A stretch of 64,000 bases of DNA, taken from NCBI GenBank assembly GCA_905220665.1, contig CAJNAR010000166.1, positions 372,001 to 436,000 of the forward strand, given 5' to 3'. Shown here piece after piece: positions 46,301 to 56,627 of the stretch. The DNA comes from Albugo candida. Its lineage: Eukaryota > Oomycota > Peronosporomycetes > Albuginales > Albuginaceae. Position 1 is the stretch's first letter, and each line of letters begins with the position of its first letter. The position numbers were made by a program, and so were the translations under genes. The notes below the pieces were generated by a model. It saw only the letters and a list, made by a program, of their open reading frames with translations. It was not told where the DNA came from and did no database searches.

Positions 46301-48416
46301 ACGTTTTCAGTCGAGCATTCCGATTCGGGTATGAAAATGAGTGAGTGGAGTACGTCTTCTTGATCCAAAGCACAGTCTGATCGTGTCTGTTCCATCAAAT
46401 CAACGACGTGTCGATGCATATTGTCCACGAGATGGTTTGAATTGTTTTTATTCCCTGTTGCAGCATCGACGCAGCTCGTGCTTTGACCAAGTCCGACTGA
46501 AGCAGGTGACAAGCCAACAACGTCAATGTGGAAAAGGTTGCATTCCAGTACTCTCAGTACGATCAAATGACCACAGGACTGAAATAATCTCCATTTTGCC
46601 GCTTTGTAATGCTTTTTTTCATGCATAAACGCCACCTGGAGATCATCCAGAATTGAATTGATTAGCATGAACACCATCGGATGAGGCTGTATGAAGTTTT
46701 CATTCGTGAGTGACCCTTTTCTTGCCGCTTCCAAGTAGCTGACACAGCGATCATTGATTTTTGCAAGGAGTGTCATTGCGGTAGTAAGTCCATCCGTGTG
46801 ACTTGAAGCAGATAGTGAGAACGGTCCAAGAGCCAGAAATTCGGAGGAACTGAATGCTGCTGGTCTTACAGGCTGCTTCGTTGGACTTTGGTGATTGATC
46901 CCATCTTGTGGTTCCAAAGCCTCTCCCATATCGGGCTGTTCTTTTAACGCAATTTCAGGAGATAAGGACAGAGCGATCGCTCGTGCCATAAGTGCATCTT
47001 CATCGGCTATCTCCTCGTCGTTGGTTTCGTGACTCGTGGAATCGTGAGCGTGCAATCGATCTTCATGTTCTTTTTCCTCCGAAATTTGACAATCGTGTTC
47101 GCTGATTTCTACAACTGCTATATCGTCTCTCCTCTCTTCTTCGAAAAATCCTTCGTCACTTCTATGAGACGATGCAGGCAGTAAATGCAATTTCTTCTCG
47201 TTTTTATCGAGTAGCTCGCTTTTCTCCGATAAAGTGCAAAGTAATTTTCCTTCGGGAGCTTTTCCACCCTTCAGAACACGCAAGTGAGATGCAATTGGTA
47301 GCGTATTTCCGTCTTTAATGTGATCTGTCTGACGTGTGAACCACAAAACCATTTTTGTAGCCAGTAAAAGAGCTTGCAGAGATTCATCCTGTATGGCTTT
47401 TGCCACAAATTTTGCAACATCCATCCGAAGTTCCTCTGTTGATAAAGGCTCAGCAGCAAAGTCGGGAGTTAGCATCGGATTGGATGGAACAGAAGTCGGG
47501 TTTCCCAAATTACTTGACGACGACGACGAGGATGCAAAGTTGTTGGGCTTTTCTTTTCGTTCTCGATCTTTTCGTTTTTTCTTGCGGCGTTTGTCACTTC
47601 GAGAATCCACTCCAGTGATTAATGGGTGACATTGAATCGCACCGAAAAGAGCTGGGTCACTTTCACGCAGCTCACTGAGTAGGCCATTGAACACACGATC
47701 ATCCAGACGCTCATGTAAAAGTTTCATATGCAATCGAAGTGCTTCCTCTTCCGGGCTCAAACATGTCGAATCGTTTTCCGCGATGCTGTACTTTGAATGT
47801 TCGGTATCGTCAGGAGGGTCATCACCAGTCTCATTTCCCAGTTCTTCATCACGCTCGCTTTCCATCTCCTTGTCACGCGATGATTCTCTGATATTTCTAC
47901 GGAGTTCGCGGGCGTGACGACTTTGGCTATTATTTCCCAATGCAAATTCGATATCGGACTTGGCCTCCATGAAAAAGCGAGCTAGTTCCTCGACTCTTTG
48001 TTTCCTCGCAGCATCCACATGAACTCTCTCCAAATCCTGTCGATGATTTACACCCTTGTTATTGGTAATGCCGATACTTGAAGCTCCGCTGTGCGATTTG
48101 AGCAAATTCGAATGATCCAAACTCGGCTTCTCCAGCTCACGCTGCAGCCTGACGGGTTCCGCTCTTCCACCGCTTGTTATATGCGTAAATGAGTCCAGTG
48201 TGATCATATGATGCCTATCGTTGCAAATTGAAGCCAATTCGCTCTACGAAATGGAAGTAAATAAACATATAGAAAAAGTGTTTGAAGAATCTGACGAACC
48301 ATAAGACGCGCATAACGATTGTCCATATTTCCTTTGGATTGGATGTCCTGGATCTCATGCAAAACGCTCGCCTGTCGGGTTAGACGAACTTGATTTAGTC
48401 CCGATGTGCTGGACAT
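34351..48416 (-). CDS. Giant HECT E3 ubiquitin ligase with UBA, SPRY and MIB/HERC2 domains, three exons
   Basis: Exons 48416-48300, 48243-41536 and 41484-34351. Introns of 56 nt (GTTCGT...TTTCGTAG) and 51 nt (GTAAGA...TTTTTCATAG) are both phase 0, giving 4,652 residues. In order, with rough positions: an acidic/Ser-rich N-terminus; SPRY 1 (980-1120); UBA 1 (2513-2556, MMEMGFPKEWCEIAL); UBA 2 (2578-2620, LSEMGFPAHWCKKAL); SPRY 2 (2683-2826); MIB/HERC2 (3453-3530, RGPDWKWRDQDGG); SPRY 3 (3690-3843, WEVRVDQ and IGVRLDM); and HECT (about 4250-4652). HECT has FLGEGVNDYGGPYRAVF and the catalytic Cys4608 in LPHAQTCFFSLSLP (codon 34486-34488). It would transfer ubiquitin through a thioester on that Cys. 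The architecture is closest in spirit to HECTD4/HERC1-type giant ligases; the exact orthologue is unknown. The 5' exon is inferred but its phase and motifs fit. Confidence 0.9.
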
Positions 48417-49844
48417 TGAGGATAATGCGATTGCGTGTCCACTACTAGTAACTTAGATGTAAGTCTCGCTATTACGAAGCGTAGTTGTGCAAGGGAATGA
48501 CAAACCGTATTGATTTGGCAGCAAATTGTTGGTCGGATATGGATTCTTCTCCCTTCTTTTTTCGGAATATCCTCCCGAATGCACCTTTGTTACTCGCTTA
48601 GGTACGGAGATATTTGATCAATTGTATGCAATGTTGACGCGCTGGAAACGATTGTTCACTCGAGTTTCGAAATATAAGCTGACTTTGTGACTAGACAGAT
48701 ACGTGAGAGGGCACATTTGTGTCAGAATAGTGCTGAGTATGATGCATCTACTGAATTGAAAAAAACGCTTTAAGTAGTGCGTCAGTAACGTATCCGTTCG
48801 TCGATGCATACCTGTTTGATTATGCACGCTGCGGTGAAGAAAAGCAGCAGTCATAGAAAATTGAAACGGACACAAAGAGAGCATTAAAGACAACAAGGTT
48901 TTGGTATCAAAAGGTGGCAATTGAAGTCTAAGACGAGAATTTTACTTTTATTTCGCTCATTTTGGACCACCAAATCCTTTCATACCTCTGCTGATTATAT
49001 AAATCCAATTTTTAGTTTCTTGCTCAAAATAGCGTAGCGGAACAGTGTCTTTCAAAATCTGCGATGAAGCTATCATATGGCATGATTGGCCTGACTCAGC
49101 TATTACCAATTAAGTCCACGTTCAAAGTGCTTTGCAAACGTCATACGACCATCAAACATGAAAACAATACGTTCTTTAAACTCTATCTTCATGCAAGAGC
49201 CTATAAAATCTCCTACATCACCAAATCGTTCCTGAACCCGACATGCTTGGCGCTCTCTGATCACTCTGACGCTAAAGAACCATCCAGGTAGATGCCAGGA
49301 GTAGAAAATTGTAGCAGCTATTCGCGAAAATGTCTGCCGGCGCAACAAGTCTATTCATAAAACTGATGGGCGCTACTCTCATTTTATATACAGTCGATAT
49401 ACGACACTGTGACTCATCTAACAGCCAATGAATTTACATTATTGCGCTGTATACAGCGCACAGAAGAATGATGTGTAGTGAGTAATACTCGTCACACTCT
49501 ATGCATCTTCTGAGTGTAAAAGCGCAGCGTCAGAATATGGAATTTTTACAGCGGGTGTTGTGTCATAAAGACCAACGAATGAGCTATTCTGTTTCTCCAA
49601 TGTAAGTAGGCTGTATAGAATTAGGACAGCCCGAGTAAGCAGTGGGTAGTGCACGATCACTCGAACCCTGCGAGTGAAGTCGAACACAGTGGACCAACGA
49701 TAGTATATTGTTCATTACACTGTAGTTTGTCTCAGCTATAGACTCATCAGTAGGTGTGAGTAGGGATCATACCTGCAAAAACAGTAATGGTGAAATTGAG
49801 TAGCTGGCATGCAACGAGGCGAATACGAGCGAATGTTGACAGAA
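48417..49844. other. Intergenic, no gene recognised
   Basis: About 1.4 kb between the 5' end of the HECT gene and the promoter of the secreted protein gene. The frames at 49064-49291 (plus) and 49103-49348 (minus) overlap each other antisense and carry no motif, so I do not call them. A perfect 18-bp palindrome is at 49443-49460. The rest is AT-rich without visible structure. Confidence 0.5.
49443..49460. repeat. Perfect 18-bp palindrome
   Basis: TGCGCTGTATACAGCGCA equals its own reverse complement with no spacer. It could be a dimeric protein-binding site, or chance. It lies about 450 bp upstream of the secreted-protein gene and about 1 kb from the HECT gene start. Confidence 0.7.
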
Positions 49845-49860
49845 GCTCATTATCCAATTT
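49845..49860 (+). promoter_or_regulatory. Oomycete-type initiator (core promoter)
   Basis: GCTCATTATCCAATTT agrees at 15 of 16 positions with the oomycete initiator consensus GCTCATTYYNCAWTTT, the sole mismatch being A for the first Y. It lies 47 bp upstream of the ATG at 49908, a normal 5' UTR length for these organisms. The following bases (gaacactacgaatc) sit where the flanking promoter region is expected. This is the best single sequence clue to the organism's group. Confidence 0.7.
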
Positions 49861-49907
49861 GAACACTACGAATCAGCCAAACACAATTCAAAACACTACA
49901 AAATAGG

Positions 49908-50675
49908 ATGTTGGATCGAAACACGAAACTGAGTTTAAGTGCCGCAAGTTTTTTCTTTGCATGTGCAAGTCAAAGCGTAAGTGGAAATATTCAGATGAAT
50001 GGCCTCACACAGCAATCATTCCTCCGCTCTCGCCAGCTTGATGCTATTGGTGAGGATGGTGGTATACAAATAGGCTTCACACCTGACAGCAGCCTGATGG
50101 TATACATCCCTTCACGTTTTATTATAAACGCATTGAATCAACAGCAGACTACTACAGAAGGGACTACAGAGGGAAACACTCAAGAAACTACTGTTGCAAC
50201 TAATGGCGCTGGTCCTAATCAAGAAAGCCTGTATGAAAATCAAAATACTCAAGGTGGTGGTCAAGGTGGTGGTGAAAATGGTGAAGGCGGAGGTCAAGGT
50301 GGGAGTCAAGGGAATAACAATTATCTGCCTGAAAAAACAGAAAACACTGAAGGTGGTGCACCAGTATCGCTTCTAACTACACAAGATACTACTACTACTG
50401 GAAAACAAACTACTGCTAATGGTGGAACTCCATCAGGCAGTGTGAACGGCTTTGATAACACTGGACTATTAAAAGAGGGAAAAGTAAATAGCCAACTGTC
50501 TACTCTGCCTCCGGACAGCGATAAGACTACCGCACCAGTTACCGAGGGTCCTCCTGAAAACAATACTGGGGGGTCCACATCGCCTACTGGGAGTCCTTCC
50601 ACATCGCCTACTGGGAGTCCTTCCACATCGCCTACTGCGGGTCCTAACTCATCCTCCGGGGACGAGAATCAATGA
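49908..50675 (+). CDS. Secreted Ser/Thr/Pro/Gly-rich protein, candidate effector or cell-surface mucin-like protein
   Basis: A 255-residue single-exon protein. The N-terminus (about 1-26, core LSLSAASFFFACASQSVSG) looks like a signal peptide. A short ordered part follows (27-75), including GIQIGFTPDSSLMVYIP. Then come Thr/Asn/Gln/Gly-rich low complexity (GGGQGGGENGEGGGQGG), many Thr residues suited to O-glycosylation, and three copies of an 8-residue TSPTGSPS-type repeat at the C-terminus. There is no transmembrane tail or clear GPI signal. No RxLR or CHxC motif is present. The gene has a good oomycete initiator just upstream, which supports it being real. A role in host interaction or the cell wall is inferred from composition only. 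Confidence 0.7.
   Translation: MLDRNTKLSLSAASFFFACASQSVSGNIQMNGLTQQSFLRSRQLDAIGEDGGIQIGFTPDSSLMVYIPSRFIINALNQQQTTTEGTTEGNTQETTVATNGAGPNQESLYENQNTQGGGQGGGENGEGGGQGGSQGNNNYLPEKTENTEGGAPVSLLTTQDTTTTGKQTTANGGTPSGSVNGFDNTGLLKEGKVNSQLSTLPPDSDKTTAPVTEGPPENNTGGSTSPTGSPSTSPTGSPSTSPTAGPNSSSGDENQ
50574..50645 (+). repeat. 24-bp minisatellite, three copies, in frame
   Basis: Units start at 50574, 50598 and 50622 and are identical except near the end of the third. Each unit encodes eight residues of the Ser-Thr-Pro-Gly-rich tail, so copy-number changes keep the frame. Such repeats often vary between isolates. Confidence 0.9.
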
Positions 50676-50882
50676 AGAGGGACTGATCATCTCCCACACG
50701 ATATATACCACAAATCTTTGCAATGCAAAAGGTGGAAACTATCAGAAACCTGCAAACAAACGTCTCATTGCTCTTTTTCTTTATAATACATTTGATTTTT
50801 ACGCAAAACTACCTTACCGATCTCTTCTTTCTGATTACTTGTATGATATGATACTCTGTCGCTTCCAATAGAATTAATTCAC

Positions 50883-51625
50883 ATGGCGGAAGGAGTAAAC
50901 TGCATTGACTGTTATTTGACTCCTTCGTCAGATATCGAGACCTTGCGAGAGATCTTAGGACTCATACATCAGCTCTTTAGTGAGATCAAAGGATTGAACA
51001 CAAGGGCTCCACTACAGCTCAGTTCAATTTTGTTCTCTCACGACAACAGCGCATCACAATGGGCTTCGGTCGATTCAATACCGTGCCCAACGCAGGATGC
51101 GTCAAATCCTTCAGTTATAACTGAAAAGGATGACACCATGGAAATCAACAGCACACAGGAATATATTGGTGACGTACAGGACTCTACTCTACTGGATACC
51201 AAGACGGCATCGAACTCGAAACTCTATCATTCGTGTTTTCCGGAAGATAACTTGGATTCGTACTCCAGAATCACTTCATTAAATGCTCAGTACATCAAAC
51301 TTAGTGAAAAATTGCTCAAACAAATTCGACGGGGCGGGAACGAAATGCGGGAAGATACAGCAAACACTGATCAGGCCTCATTGGACAATCGCAATAGTGT
51401 GGAAACACTTCGCTGTCAACGTGATCGACTTCGCAAGGTTACTTAGCAACCTCCATGCTCGTTTTTGAAGCTGATTGATGATTTTTGTATGCTGGATAGG
51501 AAGTATATGATCGCAATTTGGTGTTGAAAAATCTTATTGTTCGGCTGAGACGTTTTGAGCGATCCCTGCTGATTGTTGATTCATTATCAATGGGTCAAAA
51601 TGCTGGCGTCATGGAGCGTGTCTGA
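50883..51625 (+). CDS. MED30-like Mediator subunit candidate, two exons
   Basis: Exons 50883-51437 and 51500-51625 with a 62-nt phase-0 intron (GTTACT...GGATAG), 226 residues. The N-terminus has an amphipathic helix (DIETLREILGLIHQLFSEI) and the middle is Ser/Asp-rich and disordered. The end is a helix crossing the splice junction (RDRLRK joined to EVYDRNLVLKNLIVRLRRFERSL). The last part resembles the C-terminal helix of MED30, with its N...K.LI..LR.L pattern, and the overall layout of N-helix, linker and C-helix also fits. Similarity is weak, so another coiled-coil subunit is possible. If right, it bridges transcription factors and RNA polymerase II. The spliced exon strengthens the case that the gene is real. 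Confidence 0.55.
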
Positions 51626-51796
51626 GTCATCTGAACGCAATCGTGTATCCTTGAAGAAGTGTGTTCCGGTAGAATCCCTCTGAAATTGGCACAGAAAACG
51701 CTAATACATCACCGCCGTAGTTTCCGCACTCTAAATGACACCTTGAATATATTTGGTCTTCCAATTTACATATACCAATCTGAGAGGCCATCTTGA

Positions 51797-53394
51797 CTAC
51801 TGTTTTGCAGAATCACGATCGTCTGGGATTCCCGTGCAAGTATTTGGTGTGTCTAGCCCCGTTACGTATTCTGTTTCAGAATCACCAGCTTGTTGTTGCG
51901 GAGTCTCCACGCTGCATTTATTGCTAGAAAAGATCGAGTTTGCACCCATGAGCCTCCCAAAGCCTCTTCTGGAAACAGCTGGATTGTCGAGGCTAGCAGT
52001 CGCGATATTGTTCTGTGGTGAGACCACCTGCGAAGAAGCATTCGTCCGTATGCTAGATTCAAATCTATTTTCGCTTGATCTTGTACTTATAACTTCTAAT
52101 TCATCATCCACTTCTGCCTCAATCAGCTCCTCATCAATCTTCTGGCTGGCTGAAACATCAGAATAATGAGCCATTCCTGCATCCCCGCTTTTGTCGATTT
52201 TGGTGTCAGCAGTACGCTTCCGAAATGGGCCAACATTGCCACACCATCGCCATCTTGCCTTCTGTATTTCAAAAATTATATAGCAGATAATGTGAATGAA
52301 AGCGTCAATTTGGCAGAGCAGCCATTTATATCGACTCAGATTGGATGTACACTTACCGATATCTCTCTTTCTCGTGCCAGCTTCAGCTTTCGCTTGCGTA
52401 CAATGTAGTCATACGTTGTGAGATGTCTAAAAGCTACGCACAAAACGATGAGCGTGAGAAGCTGAACAAGGTGGCTCCTTACCAAGCATCAAATGGAAGC
52501 ATGTTAGTTGACATATCAGGAACCATAGCGGCAATAAAATTCCAATCAAAATTCCATGGACGATTTTGGTGGCGTGTAAAGGAAAGCGGTAAGAAGAACA
52601 TGACGATTCCATATCACGACTCACGGAGCATCCAAAAGCTTTTCCTGCTACAGAAGAATTTCAACATGATTGTTCTAGTATCAGTAACCGACTCGTGTGC
52701 GAAATCACCTCGTCTTTGGATCAATTGTGGCTCGGCAAAGGCTTTATACAAAACATAGATTGATAAGGAAAGCTGTATACTGAGAATAAAAGACGTTCCG
52801 AGAATTGCAATACTGAATGAAAAATAGTTTTTTTGACCAATGCAATTATTGAGCCATTTGCAATGATGATCGAATACTTGGATGCACTTATCGCACAGAC
52901 GACAATGACGGCTACCATCTTGACTACCATTAGGCGATATTTGTCAAAACATCTATGACTTGTGCATCACAAATCACGTACACATAGTGCATACAGACAT
53001 TGCAGTAAACTTGATTCTCGTTCGTGGGCTGAGGAGTAGACATTTGCTGCAAAAAAGTATCAAACTGTGCGTTCATTTCGACTAAATGTACAAGAAAAAT
53101 GCATGATACCGATGGGCGCAAAATCGAATTGTCCGCAGGGTCGATCGATGTGCAATGATATACCGACAGCACGATTCCAAGCGCCACGATGCCGTATATC
53201 TGTTGAATACGAGCATTCTCAAACCTCGAGTCCATGTCAATTGAGTGTGAACTTACGGCACTGAATATAATACTCGTTTTGATATGCAAAAAAGGTGTGA
53301 TGAAAGCATAAAAGCTTATCAATATGACCGGAAACACGATCCAAGTTGCGAATTGTAATTTGTGCATAGGAGCTTGCCATCCATTCGTTCGCAT
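51797..53394 (-). CDS. DHHC palmitoyltransferase, six exons
   Basis: Exons 53394-53257, 53199-52982, 52923-52709, 52644-52483, 52433-52357 and 52261-51797. Introns of 57, 58, 64, 49 and 95 nt all keep phase, giving 424 residues. TM1 and TM2 are [18 protein letters not shown] and [14 protein letters not shown], followed by a DPAD motif. The Cys-rich domain spans the second intron: YCNVCMHYV joined to [13 protein letters not shown], then [13 protein letters not shown] with the catalytic DHHC. TM3 and TM4 follow ([33 protein letters not shown]), then the TTYDYI motif (TTxE-like, with Asp). The cytosolic tail contains [10 protein letters not shown]. It S-acylates cysteines of membrane proteins in the Golgi or other endomembranes. 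The exact start is uncertain. Confidence 0.85.
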
Positions 53395-54774
53395 TCTGAG
53401 GGACTATGCCTCTCACCAGACCTTTTTGCAGTAGAATATCGCTATCAATTGTAGGGAGTATCGACTTTGTTATCACGTATTGCGCTTAGTTATGAGTTTT
53501 GCAGGATACTGAACGTCGAATCGAGAAACGATCGATTCAATTTACAACCAATCAGAGGTTCATTCTCGAATAGATCAAAACATTACTTTGAAGCAAAATT
53601 GTCTCAAGTCAGAAATAAACATCGCAATTATCTCAGCTGTGTCGACAGAAATTGAGTAGATAAAGACTGCAAGTTATTCCGTTGAATGGAGCCATTCATC
53701 AATGTGCGTTGGCCGTACTGAGATAAGGGGACGTAGAGGGACTTTTGAATCGGACAAACAATCACCGAAATGAGCGTTGGGTTCATTCACTGTGGCAATT
53801 GTACAACGACTGGAATTACTTCAAAATATCTAAGTGTATTAGATAAAGTCACGAAATATGATGGATGCATATCACAAAGGCTGAATTCTGATTTTATAAT
53901 CAACATAATCACTGAGCAGCAACGCTTGACTTAGTACTGGCGATGATATGCGAAATTGAAAACTGAGCACTGGAATGGTTGGGGACATCAGATCAAGTAG
54001 CTCCAATCGGGCCCAGTGGTGAGACAAAGTCTCTTTTTTGCAAGTACCTGTACGATATATCTTTTATATACTGAAAGAGGAGTTTATATCGTCTTGTATT
54101 CATGGAATTATCTGCGATTACAGCACAAATTGTGGTTTCGAGAGGCAAGTAGATCACGAAAGTGCCAGGTTTTTCGAAAGTGTTTGCAGATCTGTGCGTA
54201 CAAATGTCATGCCTTCTTTTCGACTGGAAGAAAAAGATTCGCCGAACGTTAGTACGTGGGATGCGAGCAGATTAAGGTTGTATATCAGTGCTAATGATAT
54301 CTATGACGTGAATCAAAGGGTCAGAGAAGTAGGGTTTGTATGTACATCAACGAAACATCGGACATGCACTGCGTTTTTTACAAGAGAGATATTATGCAAC
54401 ATGACAAAATGACGAATGATTTTAATCAGAACGCTCTCGTTAACTAACGATACTGCATCGACAGCTTGTACAAGTCATCGATCGGCCAAAGCTGAGTAAG
54501 TGGAGCGATATATGAAGAGCGAGCGTGCTATACGGAAGCATTGCAGGGCTATATAGATGAAGTCGCGCTACATTTCGTCAAAAGGGGTCAACTTGTTGAT
54601 TTGTTCCCCAAGCCAACCTCTACCACTCATTTTCGATGAAGTATATGCAAGTCTTGATGGATTTCTCCTCTATCAATTCGACTCGATCAATAAACAGAAT
54701 GTGGTTATCGCACTGACTGTGTACATCACATTGATCAATGATGCTCCATGTACTTCTTCGGAATAACCAAATAA
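53395..54774. other. Intergenic, no gene recognised
   Basis: About 1.4 kb upstream of the DHHC gene. Several frames of 60-124 codons overlap one another (for example 54016-54252 and 54038-54412, plus strand). Their composition is irregular and no motif or splice pattern supports them. Confidence 0.45.
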
Positions 54775-55149
54775 GATGACATTACTGTACAGCCACAGCC
54801 AAGAGTGCCATCAACATCAAAGGGTGTGACACAAGCGGAAGCTGAAACTGGGGTGGTGACTCTGTTTACTACAAACGAGCTGCTTGGTGTACTATTTGGT
54901 GCCGGCTACAGGTCCGACGGCAAGGCCACCCAATTGCTACATGTAGTCTTCCGTCAGTAGAAGAAAACACCGAATGTTTTGCTGTCGTCAGAAACTTCTC
55001 TCAAGAGCGTATACAATAGTGCTCCAAGTGTCAAAAACTCAAGTGGTATCGATCACATCGATACATCTGAAGCACGCATCTGCATGCAACAATGCGTTGC
55101 AAGTCTGGCTGAGGAGGTAATCAATAACGAGTCATCCAGAGCTTGCTAG
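54775..55149 (+). pseudogene. Decayed open frame, unknown product
   Basis: One frame is open for 125 codons apart from a single TAG at 54958-54960. It has no ATG near its start, and its translation looks like protein: VPSTSKGVTQAEAETGVVT, then TNELLGVLFGAGYRSDGK, and after the stop a Ser-rich part ending in EARICMQQCVASLAEEV. The Thr/Ser-rich composition recalls the secreted protein at 49908, but no alignment is obvious. It could be a gene relic, or an exon with the TAG lying in an intron. Confidence 0.35.
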
Positions 55150-55675
55150 CTTGTAGGGGAGCAGTCAACTACTGGATTTTGATCACCTGAACAGTAACGT
55201 CGTTACAATCCGACCATGTGACGGATGTCATCTCGTGTAACCCACGTTCTCTTCTTTGCCAAATCCTCTCAGATTAAAATGCGATGCCGAATAGACCTCA
55301 CCTTCTATATATCAAACCTAATCGAGCAATAGCTCAATCTGCATGTGGGTTCTACCTCGGACAGCGACAATTACTTTTCCCCCATTTCTGTATGCCACGC
55401 GCGCGGTCGCTATGAACAGTTAAAGCAATCGATAATAGTAGAATCTTAGACGGACTTTTGTATCAGAAAGGAAGAGAATTTAGTTTATTATCTCGATTAT
55501 GAATTTGGTGAACGGTAGTCACTACAAAGCTAAATACTGTCATGAAATCATTTCAATGGTCCACCGTGTGATCGCGTTCGAAGTATCGTCACATTCGACC
55601 GGATTTTGTAGGATTGTTCACATCGTCTGATCCATTCCGTTGTAAAGGTATTTAATCTGACTACAACAACGTCAA
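55150..55675. other. Intergenic, no gene recognised
   Basis: About 530 bases upstream of the membrane-protein gene at 55676. No frame, repeat or clear promoter motif is seen. Confidence 0.45.
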
Positions 55676-56386
55676 ATGGGAGCATCGATTACAATCATGA
55701 ACGATACTGGAAAAGACTGGCGCTGTCTTTTATCTCCTGACCATAAAGCCTTGGGAATTGCCAGTGTGGTTTCTCTAATCATCTCAATTGTCTCAACGAT
55801 TGTATACACTGGAGCGATCATCTATCCGTGGATTGAAGCCATGTCAGCTGCAGGAAGAGCAAAGTGGATAGGAGTATCTGTTGGCACGTGGCGAGGTTTC
55901 ACTACCGCCATGTTACCGTTCGCTAATACGGCAGCAGGTATTGGTGCTGTTTCCACGTTCTCTGTCTGTGTAGCACGAGCAATAAATGAATTACTGGATA
56001 CGCGCGGATATGTCATTATTCCTGCAGGTGGCTACCATCGATTTGATCCCATGGGGCCATGGCTTTGGCAACAGGGAACTTGTGTAAATGTTTCGGCAAC
56101 AAATGCCACCAATGTTCACACAGAAACAATTTGCATGCGACCAATTTTCAGCGGATCCATCTTTCATCACGAACGGAGATATGGAATTCAGTCATGGATA
56201 GACAAAAAAGGAACGGTTGGGAGTGATTACAGAGCTTTCTCAAACAGCAGTACAGGAACCCCACAAACGCAACAAAATAGTTTGATTCCACGGTTCAAGT
56301 CCGCCTCTGCATCATTCACCAAAATCGATGAGCCGCCCAGCGTTTTATCTAATCGCGACGATGCTCTTTTCGACAGGATTAGATAG
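55676..56386 (+). CDS. Hypothetical membrane protein
   Basis: A 236-residue single-exon protein. The short N-terminus (ASITIMNDTGKDWRCLLSPD) is followed by a strong membrane helix at about 27-49 (SVVSLIISIVSTIVYTGAII) and a weaker hydrophobic stretch at about 80-100 around TAAGIGAVSTF. A mid-region with aromatic and Gly residues (GYHRFDPMGPWLWQQGTC) could be luminal and has N-glycosylation sequons (NVS, NAT). The C-terminal third is Ser/Gln-rich and disordered. No family is recognised. The ATG is preceded by a plausible short leader. The stop-to-stop context and regular composition argue for a real gene. Confidence 0.65.
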   Translation: MGASITIMNDTGKDWRCLLSPDHKALGIASVVSLIISIVSTIVYTGAIIYPWIEAMSAAGRAKWIGVSVGTWRGFTTAMLPFANTAAGIGAVSTFSVCVARAINELLDTRGYVIIPAGGYHRFDPMGPWLWQQGTCVNVSATNATNVHTETICMRPIFSGSIFHHERRYGIQSWIDKKGTVGSDYRAFSNSSTGTPQTQQNSLIPRFKSASASFTKIDEPPSVLSNRDDALFDRIR

Positions 56387-56627
56387 TGAGGATTCCTGCC
56401 GCTCTTTGCGATCTAAAATCATTATAATATTGAAATTAATCCTCGAGTTCACAGCCTTCACATTATGCATGAAATGGTACGCTGCCCAGAGTTGTTTTAT
56501 GATTCCGATTGGTAGTTCAGGCTTTATTGGCTGCGTGCATCCTGATCACTTCTCCAACATTATTATTGTTGGGCACTTGTAAGTAATACACATCTTCCGA
56601 TTCACTATAGTGTCTGCGTGTACATAC

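Noticed and set aside
49064..49348. Two overlapping antisense frames (75 and 81 codons) upstream of the secreted protein
   Set aside because: They overlap each other on opposite strands, have irregular composition and lack splice or promoter support.
49660..49690. tRNA-like T-loop (GGTTCGA-type) on the minus strand
   Set aside because: No acceptor, D or anticodon arms could be paired around it.
50010..50060. RxLR-like motif in the secreted protein (FLRSRQL)
   Set aside because: The order R-x-L-R is not met and no downstream EER follows, so it is not an RxLR effector.
53037..53117. A further tiny intron in the DHHC gene (GTATCA...TTTAG, 28 nt)
   Set aside because: It is too short for the introns seen elsewhere here (48-95 nt), and the frame is open through it.
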